A DNA stretch of 64,000 bases from Pomphorhynchus laevis (taxonomy: Eukaryota > Acanthocephala > Palaeacanthocephala > Echinorhynchida > Pomphorhynchidae), in assembly GCA_012934845.2 (NCBI GenBank), contig WNNJ02001412.1, positions 62,001-126,000 on the forward strand, in the 5' to 3' direction. This document shows, one piece after another, positions 20,101-29,874 of this stretch. The first letter of the stretch is position 1, and every line of letters begins with the position of its first letter. The position numbers were made by a program, and so were the translations under genes. The notes beneath the pieces were generated by a model that saw only the letters and a program-made list of their open reading frames with translations, had not been told where the DNA came from and did no database searches.

Positions 20101-23100
20101 TTCATTTTTGTTCCGTGTTTACATGGACAAAATTACGAGACGGGCTACTCTGACGGATGTAAGTCTTTAGTTCGGTTCTATCAGGATACCATCTCTGCTT
20201 TTTGCAGATGATGTTGTCTTGTTAGCTCTTGTCCCGATGACTTACAATGCCTACTAGATCGATTTACGATGGAATACCAGGCGGTAGTGATGATACTTCC
20301 TCCACTTCTTTCGGGGAGGAAGAATCTTTTGGGAAAAGATTCTTCCTGATGTTGAGGATGTCAAGTATCGTGGGTATCTTGAGGAACGACAAAAACATAA
20401 AATAATACCACCAAGGTACTAACTTTTCTTTGGGAAAAGATTCTTCCTGATGTTGAGGATGTCAAGTATCTTGGATATCTTGAGGAACGGCAGGAACATA
20501 GATGAGATTAAGTAGCGGATTTGTGCAGCTAACGTAGCAATGCGTTTTTGTACAGGTCTGTGGTGGTGAAGCGGGAGTTGAGTTTTCGGGCGGAGCTTTC
20601 GGTTTATCACGCAATCTTCGTTCTAATTTTAACCTATGGTCATGGGCGTTAAGTTATGACCGAAATGATATCTCGAATAGTGTGACCGAAATGTGGTTCC
20701 TTCGTGGTGTGACCGATTTTAGCTCTAGAAATAAGGTTAGGAATTCGGTAATCCGAAAAAGACACGGAGTAAAGTCGCTACATGTCCACATAGAAATCGC
20801 ATTCCTCGGAGGGTTTTTAGACGGACTCTTAGGAAAAGACCTCAAAGTAGACGTCGATATTGGTGGAGAGATCAAATCTCGAAACTGGGCGAAGACCGCC
20901 TTGGACTATCTGATAGAGAACTCTGGTCTGTCGCACAGAATCGCGATGTCTGACGTAGTTATTTCGTGTACTGCCTCCACGGCTCGACACTCGGAGCTGT
21001 GGTTGACAGGAAAACTCTTATATATTATTTGTTTTTTCTTGTCAAGAAATAGTTGTTGTGCGAATTTTAAAAATCGCCACATCTACATATTGTAAGATGT
21101 TGATGGTGCGATTTATATATCGCGATATCTTAGATACGGCGATTTTCTATAAACATTCGCAAATAATTCATTTCTATAAACAATGTTTCTATTAAATGAT
21201 TTCAACACTAACGGTTTATAAATTAGAATCTAGCAAAATGATATTTGTCTGAATCCAAACTTTTTCAAAAATTAGGTTCATCCACAATAAAAATTAATTT
21301 AGACAACTAATATATTGATCAATAAAAGTAAAATTAATTCATCTTATACCTTCTCGGAGTTCTACTTCTTGATCTGTATCGTCTGTGGCTTAGATCGTCT
21401 CGTCGGCTTAAGTAAAAAATCACATTTAAAGAAGTTGGTAATTTAGAATAGAGCTTACTTGCTAAAAGAGCGTCTTCGACGACGTTGATACGGAGATGGC
21501 GAATAGTAACCCCTAAACATTAATGACTAATACGTATGTTTATACCTAATTATATCATCTGTGAATGAACCGATCTAAAAATATCACCTGAATAAACAAG
21601 CCAGTATCGATCGTTGTTCCAAAAGAACTCGCAATCAGTCCAAATTATTTTGGTATATAGACAGATGCACGATCGTTTCAGGAATTTATTACTATTTATC
21701 CAAAAACTCGTAGGTCGTAAATGGATAAAGAGATAAATAACACCACGTATCGTACAAAAATATAAGTCTGTGAAACATCATCCTTCGCAGAACATTCGAC
21801 ATGTATGTTTGTAGTCTACAAATATCTGATTTGTCATTACATACATCTCTGTAGGTGGTAAATCTCGTTGATCAACTGTATATCGTAAATCTCGTATTCT
21901 AGAACAATAAGCTAACGATATATATAACGATGTACATTATATATTCGTCGGCAACGTGACTCCATATCGCTGTCCTTGTTAAAACCCTAGTTGGGCAAAG
22001 ATTCTGCTCTAATTAAGTCGTTGTCGTCGTAGAGGACGATATCACATAACAGTAAAAGGCAAAAAGTATCGACAAAGAACACGATCACAGTGCCGTCATC
22101 ACCTCCTTGTCAATCATTGTAAATGTATAGATGATATCTCGTTTCGTCGGAACTCGTTGTCGAACCCTACAATCGTCTTGCATATTTATATGCTACTAAC
22201 ACTGCAACTATATAAAATCGATAGCTAGTAGCAATATTCAGAGCGTTTGACTCACCCAAAGGGGAAGATCGAGATCGTTGTATCGAAAATCAAGGATAAT
22301 TTTTATTGTTTGATTCGCAACAAACACGAATTTAGGGAATATTAAAAAATTAAAAGGGAACTTATTGTAATGAAGCAATATAGCCTCAGTGATTTTGAGG
22401 ATACATTCTAATGGTATGTTATTTAAATATACAAATCGTTATAATCGCCTCCATATGTGCCCATGCCGTTAACTAAAAAGAGCTTTGGCAAGCTTTGTTT
22501 TGTCGATAATGTAAGCATAAACTTAAAATCGATTTTAAATTAAGAATATTAAGTTATCTAATGTACCGTTCTTTACACATTTTATTACGCAATTGCGCGT
22601 TTCATTAAATTCTATTCGTATCAACATAAATAAAAGATTATATAAAAAATAATACCACAATTAATTTGTGATTTTCGGCTTTAAGTTATAAATTTAATGT
22701 CATTTACAAACGACAATCAATGCAGAGTCCGATAGATAAAATTAAATTTTATGTAACTATAAAATCGTAAATTCTTTTCGCATTTCCCTCTATTTAAGGA
22801 CCATATTGTGAAGGTATATATTACGTAATGCTGAATTAACGTTCCATTGGAAATAACAAATAAATAATAAAATATCAATTTATATATAATAAATGATATT
22901 TTTTGAGAACGCATTAAACGAGGATTTTGTTAAAACTTGGTAGCATCAATTAATTATCGATTGGAACAATGTCTTACTACAATATATGTTTTAAATTACG
23001 AATTCTTAAAAGTAAGGTTAATAATATACCTTGTATTTCGCATTCGACGAATTCGAATCTCACAATCGTAAGCATAATGACCAGGTTGACCACATTCATA

Positions 23101-26100
23101 GCACAGATCAGAAGGATTAAAGGGTCTTCGCAAATGTTGTCTCGAAAATAAACGATCTTCACTCGAATCCCGTTGACGGCCTCCGCGTGAAAATTCAACT
23201 CGAATACGGGAACCAAGAACCATCCTGGAAAATAATGAATCTTAGTGAAATACTAATTTAATTATAAAAATCCTAATTCGTGAAAACTTACATTGTAAGG
23301 GGAGCAAGATCAAATACAAGTTTAGTTTAGTTGTTTATTGTTATACATAAATACTTTGCTTTGTTAAAAATATAATTGAATATTAGATAGTAATTAAATA
23401 ATTATTAATTAATTATAAACTAATAAATTATTAAATATAATTTATAAATATTAATATTAGTAATATTTAAAAATACTAAAATTATTAATAATTAAAAATA
23501 ATATTATAAACATGTAAAATCATTTATATTCATTTGAAAATTATTAAATGAAAGAGCAAATTCATATGGAGCTCACAAGTTATAAACTGGATTGATTTAG
23601 AACTTACACATTTACTTAAAAATCACTATTGAAGTTTGCTGTTTTGGGATTCTGCAAATACACAAAATATAAGGACACACACAGAATACTCCCAATAATA
23701 GGCAAACTGTCTATTTTGTTTTTAAAAAGAAATGTAAAACCTGATCTTATATAAAGAATATAAGACCAGGTAATATTCTTTATATATTGTAATTTTTATA
23801 TAGGACAGAATAATTATTATATTAGATAAGACAGGGTAATTATTATAAGATAAGACAGGTCATTTTATTAAACATGTAAAATCATTTATATTTATTTGAA
23901 ACAATTAGGACCGAATAATTATTATATAAGGTAAGACAGGTAATTTTATTATAAGATAAAACAGGGTAAGTTTTATATAAGAGTAAAGGACCGGGTAATT
24001 TTTATATAAGAATATAATAACAGGTAATTGTGAAACTAAGGTAGAAATAAGAAACGATGGAACGATCATCCTTGGTGCTCCTGTTTGAGATCATCTATAC
24101 CTTATTCAGATAAGGTTGTATATAGTAACCTAGTTTAAAATATGCATCTATTAAATTATTTAAATGATTTTGAAGAAATCCAATATCATTACATATTGTT
24201 GCAATTCTTAAAATTTCATTATTTAATGTATTATATTTTATATTATATGGTATGCATGAATGCTCATGCAAAAATATGTTTCTTGCATTTAATTCACAAT
24301 CGCATAAAGATTTTGCTGATGAAAACTGCAGTTGAGAATAGCTACTTTTAAGTATCAGTGGAGCTAACAAACTTCTAAAGACCTTCCATACCTTCTTGGA
24401 CCTTCTAAACTCCATCGAGACAAACGACTTTGATATTCTGCATCCTCGTTTAACGACTAGCTGAAGTTGGAGTGCTGGACACGCAGATCGCATATATTAG
24501 TTTCACATAAACACTGCAACACAAGTGGGCTCATAACCAACGGACAACTCAGTGCTCGCCAGATTGGTTCAGCCCTCTACAGTGTACAATCCGCAAAGCG
24601 ATTCGACGATCTTCTTCGATTAGATGACTCTCACAGATCGTTGCACCTATCCTCTCATCACCACTGCATTGCGACGGACTCGGGATAGTGGATGTAGTGT
24701 GTTTTAATCATTTTATTGTACGCGTTCATTTAATTCACAATCGCATAAAGATTTTGCTGATGTAAACTATAGTTGAGAATATCTGCTTTTAAGTATCAGT
24801 GAAGCTAGTAGTTGTTTTAAATAAAAACATGAAACGTTTAACTTCAAATATTAATATATTTGAAGTAAAAAACACTTTTGATAAAATTGAAATTTAAAAG
24901 AAAAGTCAATTTTTAGAAATTGACTAATAACAGACGATGCATCAGAATAAGGATTAGAGGTCACCAGGAGGAACTGCCATGTAATCAGATGTCGGATTAT
25001 TTTCACCGACACAACATAGCAGCGGGGTCAAACACGTTCTAATGACGTATTTTTTCTAATGAAATTTGATTATACAGTATCTTATTCTAACAGAATGGCA
25101 GCAGAGGAAAATTTCAGCAGATCATTAAAGGACCGAAACACGAAAGGTAGGCGTAGGCTCACTGCTGATGAGGTCCACCTACGCTGATTGTAGTGTACAG
25201 TGCTGCATATAGGATTAAAGAATTCACACGAGGATAATTTATGAAGCCGACCAAATGATGAATAAAAAGTATATTGTGTTATCTTTTGTATCATATCATT
25301 TATATATTATCTTTTATATCTTATCATTTATGCCTTATCTTTTATATCTTATATTATATATATAATCTTTTATATATTATCATTTTTATGAATTGACTAA
25401 TAAATAACAGACTTTGTATCAGAATAAGAATTAGAGGTCATCAGGAGGAACTGCTATGCTATCAGGTTTCGGCCCCTAACTCCTCTACCCAACATATCAG
25501 CGGGTCCAAATACATGATAATGATGTATTTCCTCTGATTAAATTTGATTATCTAGTATCCTATTCTAATACAAAGTATATTATTTATTATCCATCCATAA
25601 AACATTTATTCTTAACAGTTTATATTTATTTTTAATATTATTTTGCTGATTTATATACTTTACTATTTTTTGTTTGATTTTAATTTTATAAAAACCTGGT
25701 TTAAAATATGCATCTATTAAATTATTTAAATGATTTAAAAGCCAATATCATTATTGTAGTATATTTTATATTATAAATTATGTAAATTTTATATTTTTGA
25801 TAAAATATCAATCTGTTTGATTTTATTTTTATAGTAATCTTGTTTAGCATATTTATCTATTAAATTATCTATTTGTCTGTCAAATTCCGATCTTCTCTAG
25901 AGTTTAGAATTTAAAAATACGTTACTTAGTAGAATAAAAGTTTCTCACCAGCCCTAAGTTATTATTATTTTGGGATTAATCGTACGAATTTATATCGCGT
26001 AAACATAGTGGCGTATTTTCCACTCATGTTACGGTGTAAAGCGTCGTTTGGCGATAGTGAAATACTCACCGCTTATCTAAAGCACGAGAGGCATCTTCGG

Positions 26101-26257
26101 CATCCCTAGCATCCTCAAAGTCCACAAAAGCGTACCCAGGCGGGCTATGCGAAACCCAAACTTGTCGAATTTCGCCATACGGACTAAATACTTTCTCCAG
26201 ATCCTCTTTAGTAACATCTTCCTTCAAATCACCAACGTACAGCTTTGATTGTGACAT
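16946..26257 (-). CDS. SRSF7-like: SRSF7/9G8-type SR splicing factor, 5 coding exons, 239 aa
   Basis: Exons on the minus strand: 26257-26070, 23224-23030, 21512-21459, 21406-21350 and 17171-16946. All introns are GT-AG, all phases agree, and the coding length is 720 nt. The product has an RRM with RNP2 (LYVGDL, residues 6-11) and RNP1 (GYAFVDFE, 41-48). Then comes a CCHC zinc knuckle CYECGQPGHYAYDC (C104, C107, H112, C117) and an RS tail (RRYRSRSRTPR, RSFERHRRSYSSSSRDR). The RRM-knuckle-RS order is diagnostic of SRSF7/9G8 and its insect counterparts; the length is close to human SRSF7. Role: nuclear pre-mRNA splicing and, in the family, mRNA export. Introns of 2845, 1517, 52 and 4178 nt hold LINE, PLE and short-repeat debris. 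It is transcribed away from MZT1. Confidence 0.93.
17367..17391. repeat. Hairpin in intron 4
   Basis: The 10-bp arms AAATACCCAA and TTGGGTATTT surround a 5-base loop. It may be the tip of a small element; nothing more can be said. Confidence 0.6.
17590..18440 (+). mobile_element. RTE-like LINE (LINE-E), first 5' fragment
   Basis: Contains two direct copies (about 17650-17740 and 17795-17890) of a block with GAGACCTGTCTCCTTACAGT or a close variant. It then has an endonuclease-region segment whose end (18235-18435) is repeated at 18640-18850. Broken. It lies in intron 4 of the SR gene, opposite to its transcription. Confidence 0.6.
18441..18610 (-). mobile_element. LINE-A scrap between LINE-E copies
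   Basis: GAAGGATGATGGAATAGTCA and following bases match the LINE-A sequence at 28910-28935. It separates the two LINE-E segments. Confidence 0.5.
18611..21020 (+). mobile_element. RTE-like LINE (LINE-E), main broken copy
   Basis: Frames at 18581-18886 (endonuclease end), 18975-19385 (linker, KYRRAKRASARAVTKAKKED) and 19416-19700 (KKLSNDKSSGEDEIRLEALK, KWRTGMMVPIFKRGDLRKFS) are followed by RT fragments with CFVDLEKAFDRV-like and LLFADDVVLL-like readings near 19900 and 20190. The C-terminal end is at 20682 (RNKVRNSVIRKRHGVKSLH). This layout is that of RTE/Rex3-type elements (from memory). A block of about 100 bp at 20325-20375 is repeated at 20430-20490. Many breaks. Confidence 0.8.
21350..21406 (-). 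CDS. SRSF7-like: SRSF7-like exon 4 (RS domain, 57 nt)
   Basis: Acceptor TTACTTAAG, then RRDDLSHRRYRSRSRTPR, then donor GTATAAG at 21349 downward. It ends in phase 2 and can join in frame to either exon 5 (17171) or the RS-rich exon (16204). Confidence 0.85.
21459..21512 (-). CDS. SRSF7-like: SRSF7-like exon 3 (RS domain, 54 nt)
   Basis: Acceptor TTTAG, then RGYYSPSPYQRRRRRSFS, then donor GTAAGC. It is separated from exon 4 by a 52-nt intron (21407-21458). Confidence 0.85.
21513..23029. other. Intron 2 of the SRSF7-like gene
   Basis: About 1.5 kb of AT-rich DNA. I see no open frame, known repeat or RNA gene in it. The stretch 21900-22270 is somewhat less AT-rich than the rest. Confidence 0.7.
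23030..23224 (-). CDS. SRSF7-like: SRSF7-like exon 2 (RRM end and zinc knuckle)
   Basis: The acceptor TTTTCCAG precedes 23224. The exon encodes MVLGSRIRVEFSRGG, RRPFNPSDL and the CCHC knuckle, and ends at donor GTATAT (23029 downward). The RRPFNPSD-CYECG block is almost the vertebrate SRSF7 sequence. Confidence 0.93.
23225..24090. other. Intron 1, AT-rich part
   Basis: Simple AT-rich sequence. ACATGTAAAATCATTTATAT occurs twice (about 23513 and 23874), and the interval 23738-24028 is a degenerate repeat. Confidence 0.6.
23738..24028. repeat. Degenerate tandem repeat
   Basis: Units resembling ATAAGACAGGTAATTTTTAT recur about seven times at irregular spacing of roughly 30-50 bp inside intron 1. 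Confidence 0.6.
24100..24365 (-). mobile_element. Naiad-like PLE, RT C-terminal relic
   Basis: The minus strand reads NEILRIATICNDIGFLQNHL and LIDAYFKLGY. This is the helix after the RT core in Naiad-type proteins, where a similar I-R-A-xIC...FxxxLGY segment ends the domain (from memory). Fragment. Confidence 0.55.
24370..24722. other. GC-balanced insert between two copies of a Naiad segment
   Basis: About 350 bp with clearly higher GC than its surroundings. It is flanked by direct repeats of about 80 bp (24289-24365 and 24723-24805, both with CACAATCGCATAAAGATTTT). The open frame 24467-24688 has no recognisable domain. Confidence 0.45.
24723..24810 (-). mobile_element. Naiad-like PLE scrap (repeat of 24289-24365)
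   Basis: Near copy of the segment at 24289-24365, containing CACAATCGCATAAAGATTTTG. Possibly a second truncated element. Confidence 0.5.
24905..25095 (-). repeat. Dispersed short repeat, inverted copy
   Basis: GATGCATCAGAATAAGGATT, AGGTCACCAGGAGGA, AACATAGCAGCGGGGTC and TTTGATTATACAGTATC follow the order of the reverse complement of 13905-14090. Confidence 0.8.
25130..25184 (+). other. Hammerhead-like core in permuted order
   Basis: GGACCGAAAC (25130-25139) precedes CTGATGAGGTCC (25165-25176). These are the two conserved hammerhead strands with matching stem-II arms (GGACC/GGTCC), but in the order that needs an open stem II. A second possible stem, GCGTAGG/CCTACGC (25151-25157, 25178-25184), competes with it. 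Stem I is not satisfied, so activity is doubtful. Confidence 0.25.
25220..25261 (-). repeat. 42-bp copy of the palindrome inserted in the PLE
   Basis: Exactly the reverse complement of 10094-10135, including TGAAGCCGACCAAATGATGA. Confidence 0.9.
25385..25570 (-). repeat. Dispersed short repeat, inverted copy
   Basis: AGAATAAGAATTAGAGGTCA, CAGGAGGAACTGCTATGC, TATCAGGTTTCGGCCCC and CAACATATCAGCGGG match the family in order. This is a nearly complete copy. Confidence 0.82.
25685..25850 (-). mobile_element. Naiad-like PLE scrap
   Basis: AAAATATGCATCTATTAAAT and flanks repeat 24135-24190 of the RT C-terminal relic. Non-coding fragment. Confidence 0.45.
26070..26257 (-). CDS. SRSF7-like: SRSF7-like exon 1 (RRM, N-terminal part)
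   Basis: ATG at 26257 opens MSQSKLYVGDLKEDVTKEDL, and the exon ends after LDK plus two bases at a perfect donor, GTGAGT (26064-26069). It carries RNP2, RNP1 and the FEDARDAEDA helix. Confidence 0.93.
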
Positions 26258-27328
26258 ATATCTATAACAGCAGGAATTGAATGTTCAATGAATATTTTGT
26301 ACAACAACAGTTTTGAAACTTTATATTTGACACACCACGATTGCACTATCGCTTTTTGTGCAATTCTCCATAAAAAGAAATTGCTAATTAAATCTGGAAG
26401 AATCGCAGGGTGCATGACGTCACATATGAAAACAGCAATAGCGTTAAAAACCAAGGGACGAAAAATCAATTTTACTTAACGAAGAAATCGTACAGAAACA
26501 TACGTTCGCACTTATTTGCAATAAATCAAAGTATCTATTACGTCAAGTTTTTTCGTAGTGTTTTAAATTTATTGTTCAAAAAGGAATGCGTTCAGGAAAC
26601 TTGTATTTTTCGATTAATAATACAATCTTTTTGGGAAAGGAATTTATGAACATTGTATTAGCAATCGATTTTCTGAACAACCTTTTTTTCAGAGTCATTC
26701 TGCGCTTAAGTGCGAGATGTCATCTAAAGAGACTGTATCAGCCCATCTTATTATCGAAAACCAAATTATCAAATTGTATAATCGAAACTATAAAAACAGT
26801 GACGATATTTATTCATCATGATGAATAATTTAAAAGATTAATTACTTTTGATTAATTATCTATGATGTAATTTGATAAATATACTTAGATAAGTAAATAA
26901 AAAATATATAAATGACGTTTGAAAACAGACGTCGGCTAAAGATGATTTAAATGGTTAAAGAAAATAATCACTATTTGGTTATAAAACACTTATCGATTAT
27001 CAATATATTAATTAATTTAAGAGAATCCTGACCTTGGTCGGAAAGCGATTTAACATTATATGCAATGACCGGCGAGCAAATAATTTTTTACTTCAACGCA
27101 TAAGCGCGGTGATTCTGATGAAAATCAGGCATGTATCCGGGAAACCCTCTCCGGGAGCAGTCCCGTTCTATAAAGATGCATCGCATTAAAACATACTTCA
27201 CTTGTCTGACTACATTTGTATATTGCTTTTTTATTTATTATTAAATCCCTGATTAATTTAAAAGAACAAAATTAGAATAAAAGTGTAAGTGACAAAGAAA
27301 CTTGACATTTGTATATTCTAATTTTAAG
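26258..27328. promoter_or_regulatory. Shared upstream region of the SRSF7-like gene and MZT1
   Basis: The two ATGs (26257 minus, 27329 plus) diverge across 1071 bp with no supported ORF. Near MZT1 a GC-rich island (27060-27166) stands out in AT-rich DNA, followed by TATAAA at 27169-27174, 155 bp before the MZT1 start. A bidirectional promoter is an inference from the arrangement. Confidence 0.45.
27115..27165 (+). other. GC-rich hairpins upstream of MZT1
   Basis: CTGAT-GAAA-ATCAG (27115-27128) is a 5-bp stem closed by a GNRA tetraloop. CGGGA-GCAG-TCCCG (27152-27165) is a second perfect stem, and CCGGGA occurs at both 27137 and 27151. The island may be a structured 5' leader, promoter DNA or a small RNA gene; none is proven. 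Confidence 0.35.
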
Positions 27329-27526
27329 ATGGAAGCAGACACTGCTGCTGAGGACGCTTTTATGAATACGATATGCCAAATTAGCTCAATTCTTGGAACA
27401 GGACTATCAAAAGAATGTCTTGTAATTTGTCGACAACTTCTATCAAACGGCGTGAATCCGAAATCATTGGCTTTAATTATAAAAGAGCTGAAACGGTATT
27501 CAGAAACAAATCGACAAAGAGCTTGA
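27329..27526 (+). CDS. MZT1: MOZART1 (mitotic-spindle organizing protein 1), 65 aa
   Basis: ATG 27329 to TGA 27524-27526, one exon. The product MEADTAAEDAFMNTICQISS continues with ILGTGLSKECLVICRQLLSN and GVNPKSLALIIKELKRYSE. This follows human MZT1 ([40 protein letters not shown]) along nearly its whole length, and the size is normal for this tiny family. MZT1 binds GCP proteins and helps recruit and activate the gamma-tubulin ring complex at microtubule-organising centres. A longer frame could start at TTG 27302, but the ATG gives the conserved length. The gene is divergent from the SRSF7-like gene, and the AATAAA at 27557 fits a short 3' UTR. Confidence 0.95.
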   Translation: MEADTAAEDAFMNTICQISSILGTGLSKECLVICRQLLSNGVNPKSLALIIKELKRYSETNRQRA

Positions 27527-27556
27527 GAACATGCACGAACTTAAAAACTATAGTTG

Positions 27557-27562
27557 AATAAA
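27557..27562 (+). terminator. Poly(A) signal of MZT1
   Basis: AATAAA lies 30 bases after the MZT1 stop codon, with more AATAAA-like words just downstream. Confidence 0.6.
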
Positions 27563-27734
27563 AATAATAAAAATATTTCGAATTGAAACAAACCCTTTGA
27601 ATTTTTTTCATTTAAAAAGAATACTTGATTATACAAAGCTAATTGTATTTTTAATAATAAAAGTAATTGTATCATAACATAATTACATGTAACATATTAA
27701 ACATTTTATATATTAAATAAAACAGATTTATTTT

Positions 27735-29870
27735 TACGTGGCAAATGCGTGTCGCGCACGCTTACATGACCACAAAAATAGAACAAAAATCTAAATCATA
27801 TGTCGAGAAGGTGGCTACGGAGGCGGAATTTGAATGTAATAAAGAATGGAACGTGGCGGACGTCGAGGGGAACTGATTACAGTTATCCCTCGACGAGAAA
27901 CGATCGGAGACATTCCCGCTCCGAACCCCTTCCCCGTCGCCGCGAGGGGGAGCGGCGACGAGGAAGGATCAAAGACCGTAGTTGTTGGAGTAATAGGGAA
28001 CGTGAAGTAATAGGGAATTACGGGAACGCAGTGATAGAAAGGTGGGGCGAGTATCGTCTAAGAAAGAAAGGTTGATGAAGATGGGAGCCGACAGCAATGA
28101 GACGAAAATTTACGAGAAGAAGGCGGAGTTTGATGCGGATGTGGATAGTGGGCCAGGAGAGTTGTCAAGATATATGGATGTGTGATTAAAGCGATGGAGG
28201 TTTAGAAGCGCTCGAACGGCGAAGTTGATGATGCATTGTACGGGTTGGATGATGGATTTTTGAGAATTGGGGAAAAGGCTAAGGCAGTAATTGATTTTAG
28301 GGAAAAGAAGCGATGAAAGAAGAGACATACAAGAACGAAAGTCGATAAGGGGGCGGATACTGCGGATGTCACGGAGAATTAAGTTAGACGAGCGGACCTT
28401 GTCATGGACGAAGGGTTTAAGGGAAAGGTGATCATCGAAGTGGAAGCCTAAAAAAGTGAGATTGTGTACTATGTCGATAATCGATGAGTCAAAAGATTCA
28501 GTGGGAAGAGATATGTTTGGTTTACGGTGGAGGATCCACATTATTTTGAACTTGTCGGAATTTAGAACGAGATGGAGATTGGAGAGATGTTTGTAGATAG
28601 AATAAATACAGTTGGAGGCAGAAATGCCGATATCATGTATGCGATGTGCGGGTGCATGAGCATAGATGAGGATGTCATTGGCGTATTGCATGACGTTAAA
28701 GGAGAAAGGTTCGATAAACCGAGAGATATCGCCAAGCAGAAGAGAGAAAATCAGGTGACCTAGGACTAAACCTTGTGGACCTCACAAAAAAATAGGGATG
28801 GGAGGTAAGGTGATGAATTTGAACAGTCGCGAAAAAAAGGTCGGATAGATATGAGGTAAGCCATGCTACGGAGTAGGAAGAAAATCCGTAATCATAACTA
28901 AGGCGAGGAAGGAGGATGGAATGGTCGATGATGTCAAATGCGGAGGAGACGTCGAGGGAGATGAGAAACTATGGAGAGCCTTGTCACGAGAAATGAGTAG
29001 GTCGTTGCAAACTTTTATGCATGCGATTTCTGTGGAGTGATTATAGCGAAAATTGTATTGGAAAGGAGGGTTCAGATAGTATGAGTAGAAATAAACGTTG
29101 ATCTGTATTAAGATAAGATGCTCTAAGAGCTTGGAAAGATTTGACAGAAGTGAAATCGGGCGTTCTAAGAGCTTTGAAAGAGTAGAGGCAGTGGAGATTA
29201 GTTTGTAATTGTAGTTGGATATAATGTTGATGACCGGAATCAATTAGTGAAAGAGGAGCGTTTATGGTCAATGTTGAAGTCATCAAGAATGAGTGAAGGG
29301 ATGTAGGACAAAGAACAATGTAAGAGAAGTTCAGCGAGTTCGGTAACTATAATTAGGTAGAAGCTGATTAACCAGGACGGTATAGAATGGCTAGATTCAG
29401 AGTAAACGGGCATGAGGAACGAGAAGTGATGAAATCAAACAAGCAAAGATTAAAATCAGGGAATGATTTTGCCAAGAGACGCAGGTGACGAAAGAATGCG
29501 ACAATTTCGCCATGATAAGAGAATTTAGAATTGAATAAGCTGAGAGTGCGAGTGGAATCGACCATTGAGCAACCGGTAGAGAGCAAACAACGAATTGAGA
29601 TGTCGTTAAAATCGAAGTGCCATGATTTTTGAAGGCAGAAGAGATCGATAGATTGCTTAGTAAAATGGTTGAGGATAAGATCAGATTTATGGAGAAAAGA
29701 TCTTGTGTTGAAGCCGAGGAAGAAACCGTGTGTGATAATGAAAGAAGATAGCGAAGAAGATAATGAGAGGAGTAAGAGCAGCATCGAATTCTTAAGCGAG
29801 TGTGGACAACTAAAAAAATTCCGTCGATGTTTCGGATATCAAATGCTTTCCGAAAGTATTCATTGATAGC
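27735..29870 (-). mobile_element. LINE-A copy 1, broken
   Basis: On the minus strand, endonuclease pieces (29903-29368, with GFFLGFNTRSFLHKSDLILN) are followed by RT N-terminal pieces (29243-28866) and the RT C-terminal frame 28691-28110 (MQYANDILIYAHAPAHRIHD). The active-site YxDD is YAND here. The 3' end is at about 27735, with a small hairpin (GCGTG/CACGC, 27747-27761). The 5' end lies inside the 155-bp satellite. The linker and part of the RT are missing compared with copy 2. Confidence 0.85.
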
Positions 29871-29874
29871 AATC

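Noticed and set aside
20682-21095. 137-aa ORF as a host gene
   Set aside because: Its N-terminal part (RNKVRNSVIRKRHGVKSLH) is the end of the RTE-like LINE.
24467-24688. 73-aa ORF in the GC-balanced insert
   Set aside because: No recognisable domain; low information beyond His/Ser/Arg bias.
26288-26828. Open frames between the SR gene and MZT1
   Set aside because: No conserved motif, and they overlap on both strands; more likely promoter or 5' flank.
27115-27165. tRNA or spliceosomal snRNA gene
   Set aside because: The hairpins do not form a cloverleaf, and no snRNA core sequences or clear Sm site in the right place were found.
27302-27328. Nine-residue N-terminal extension of MZT1 from TTG
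   Set aside because: ATG 27329 gives the usual family length; TTG starts are rare in eukaryotes.
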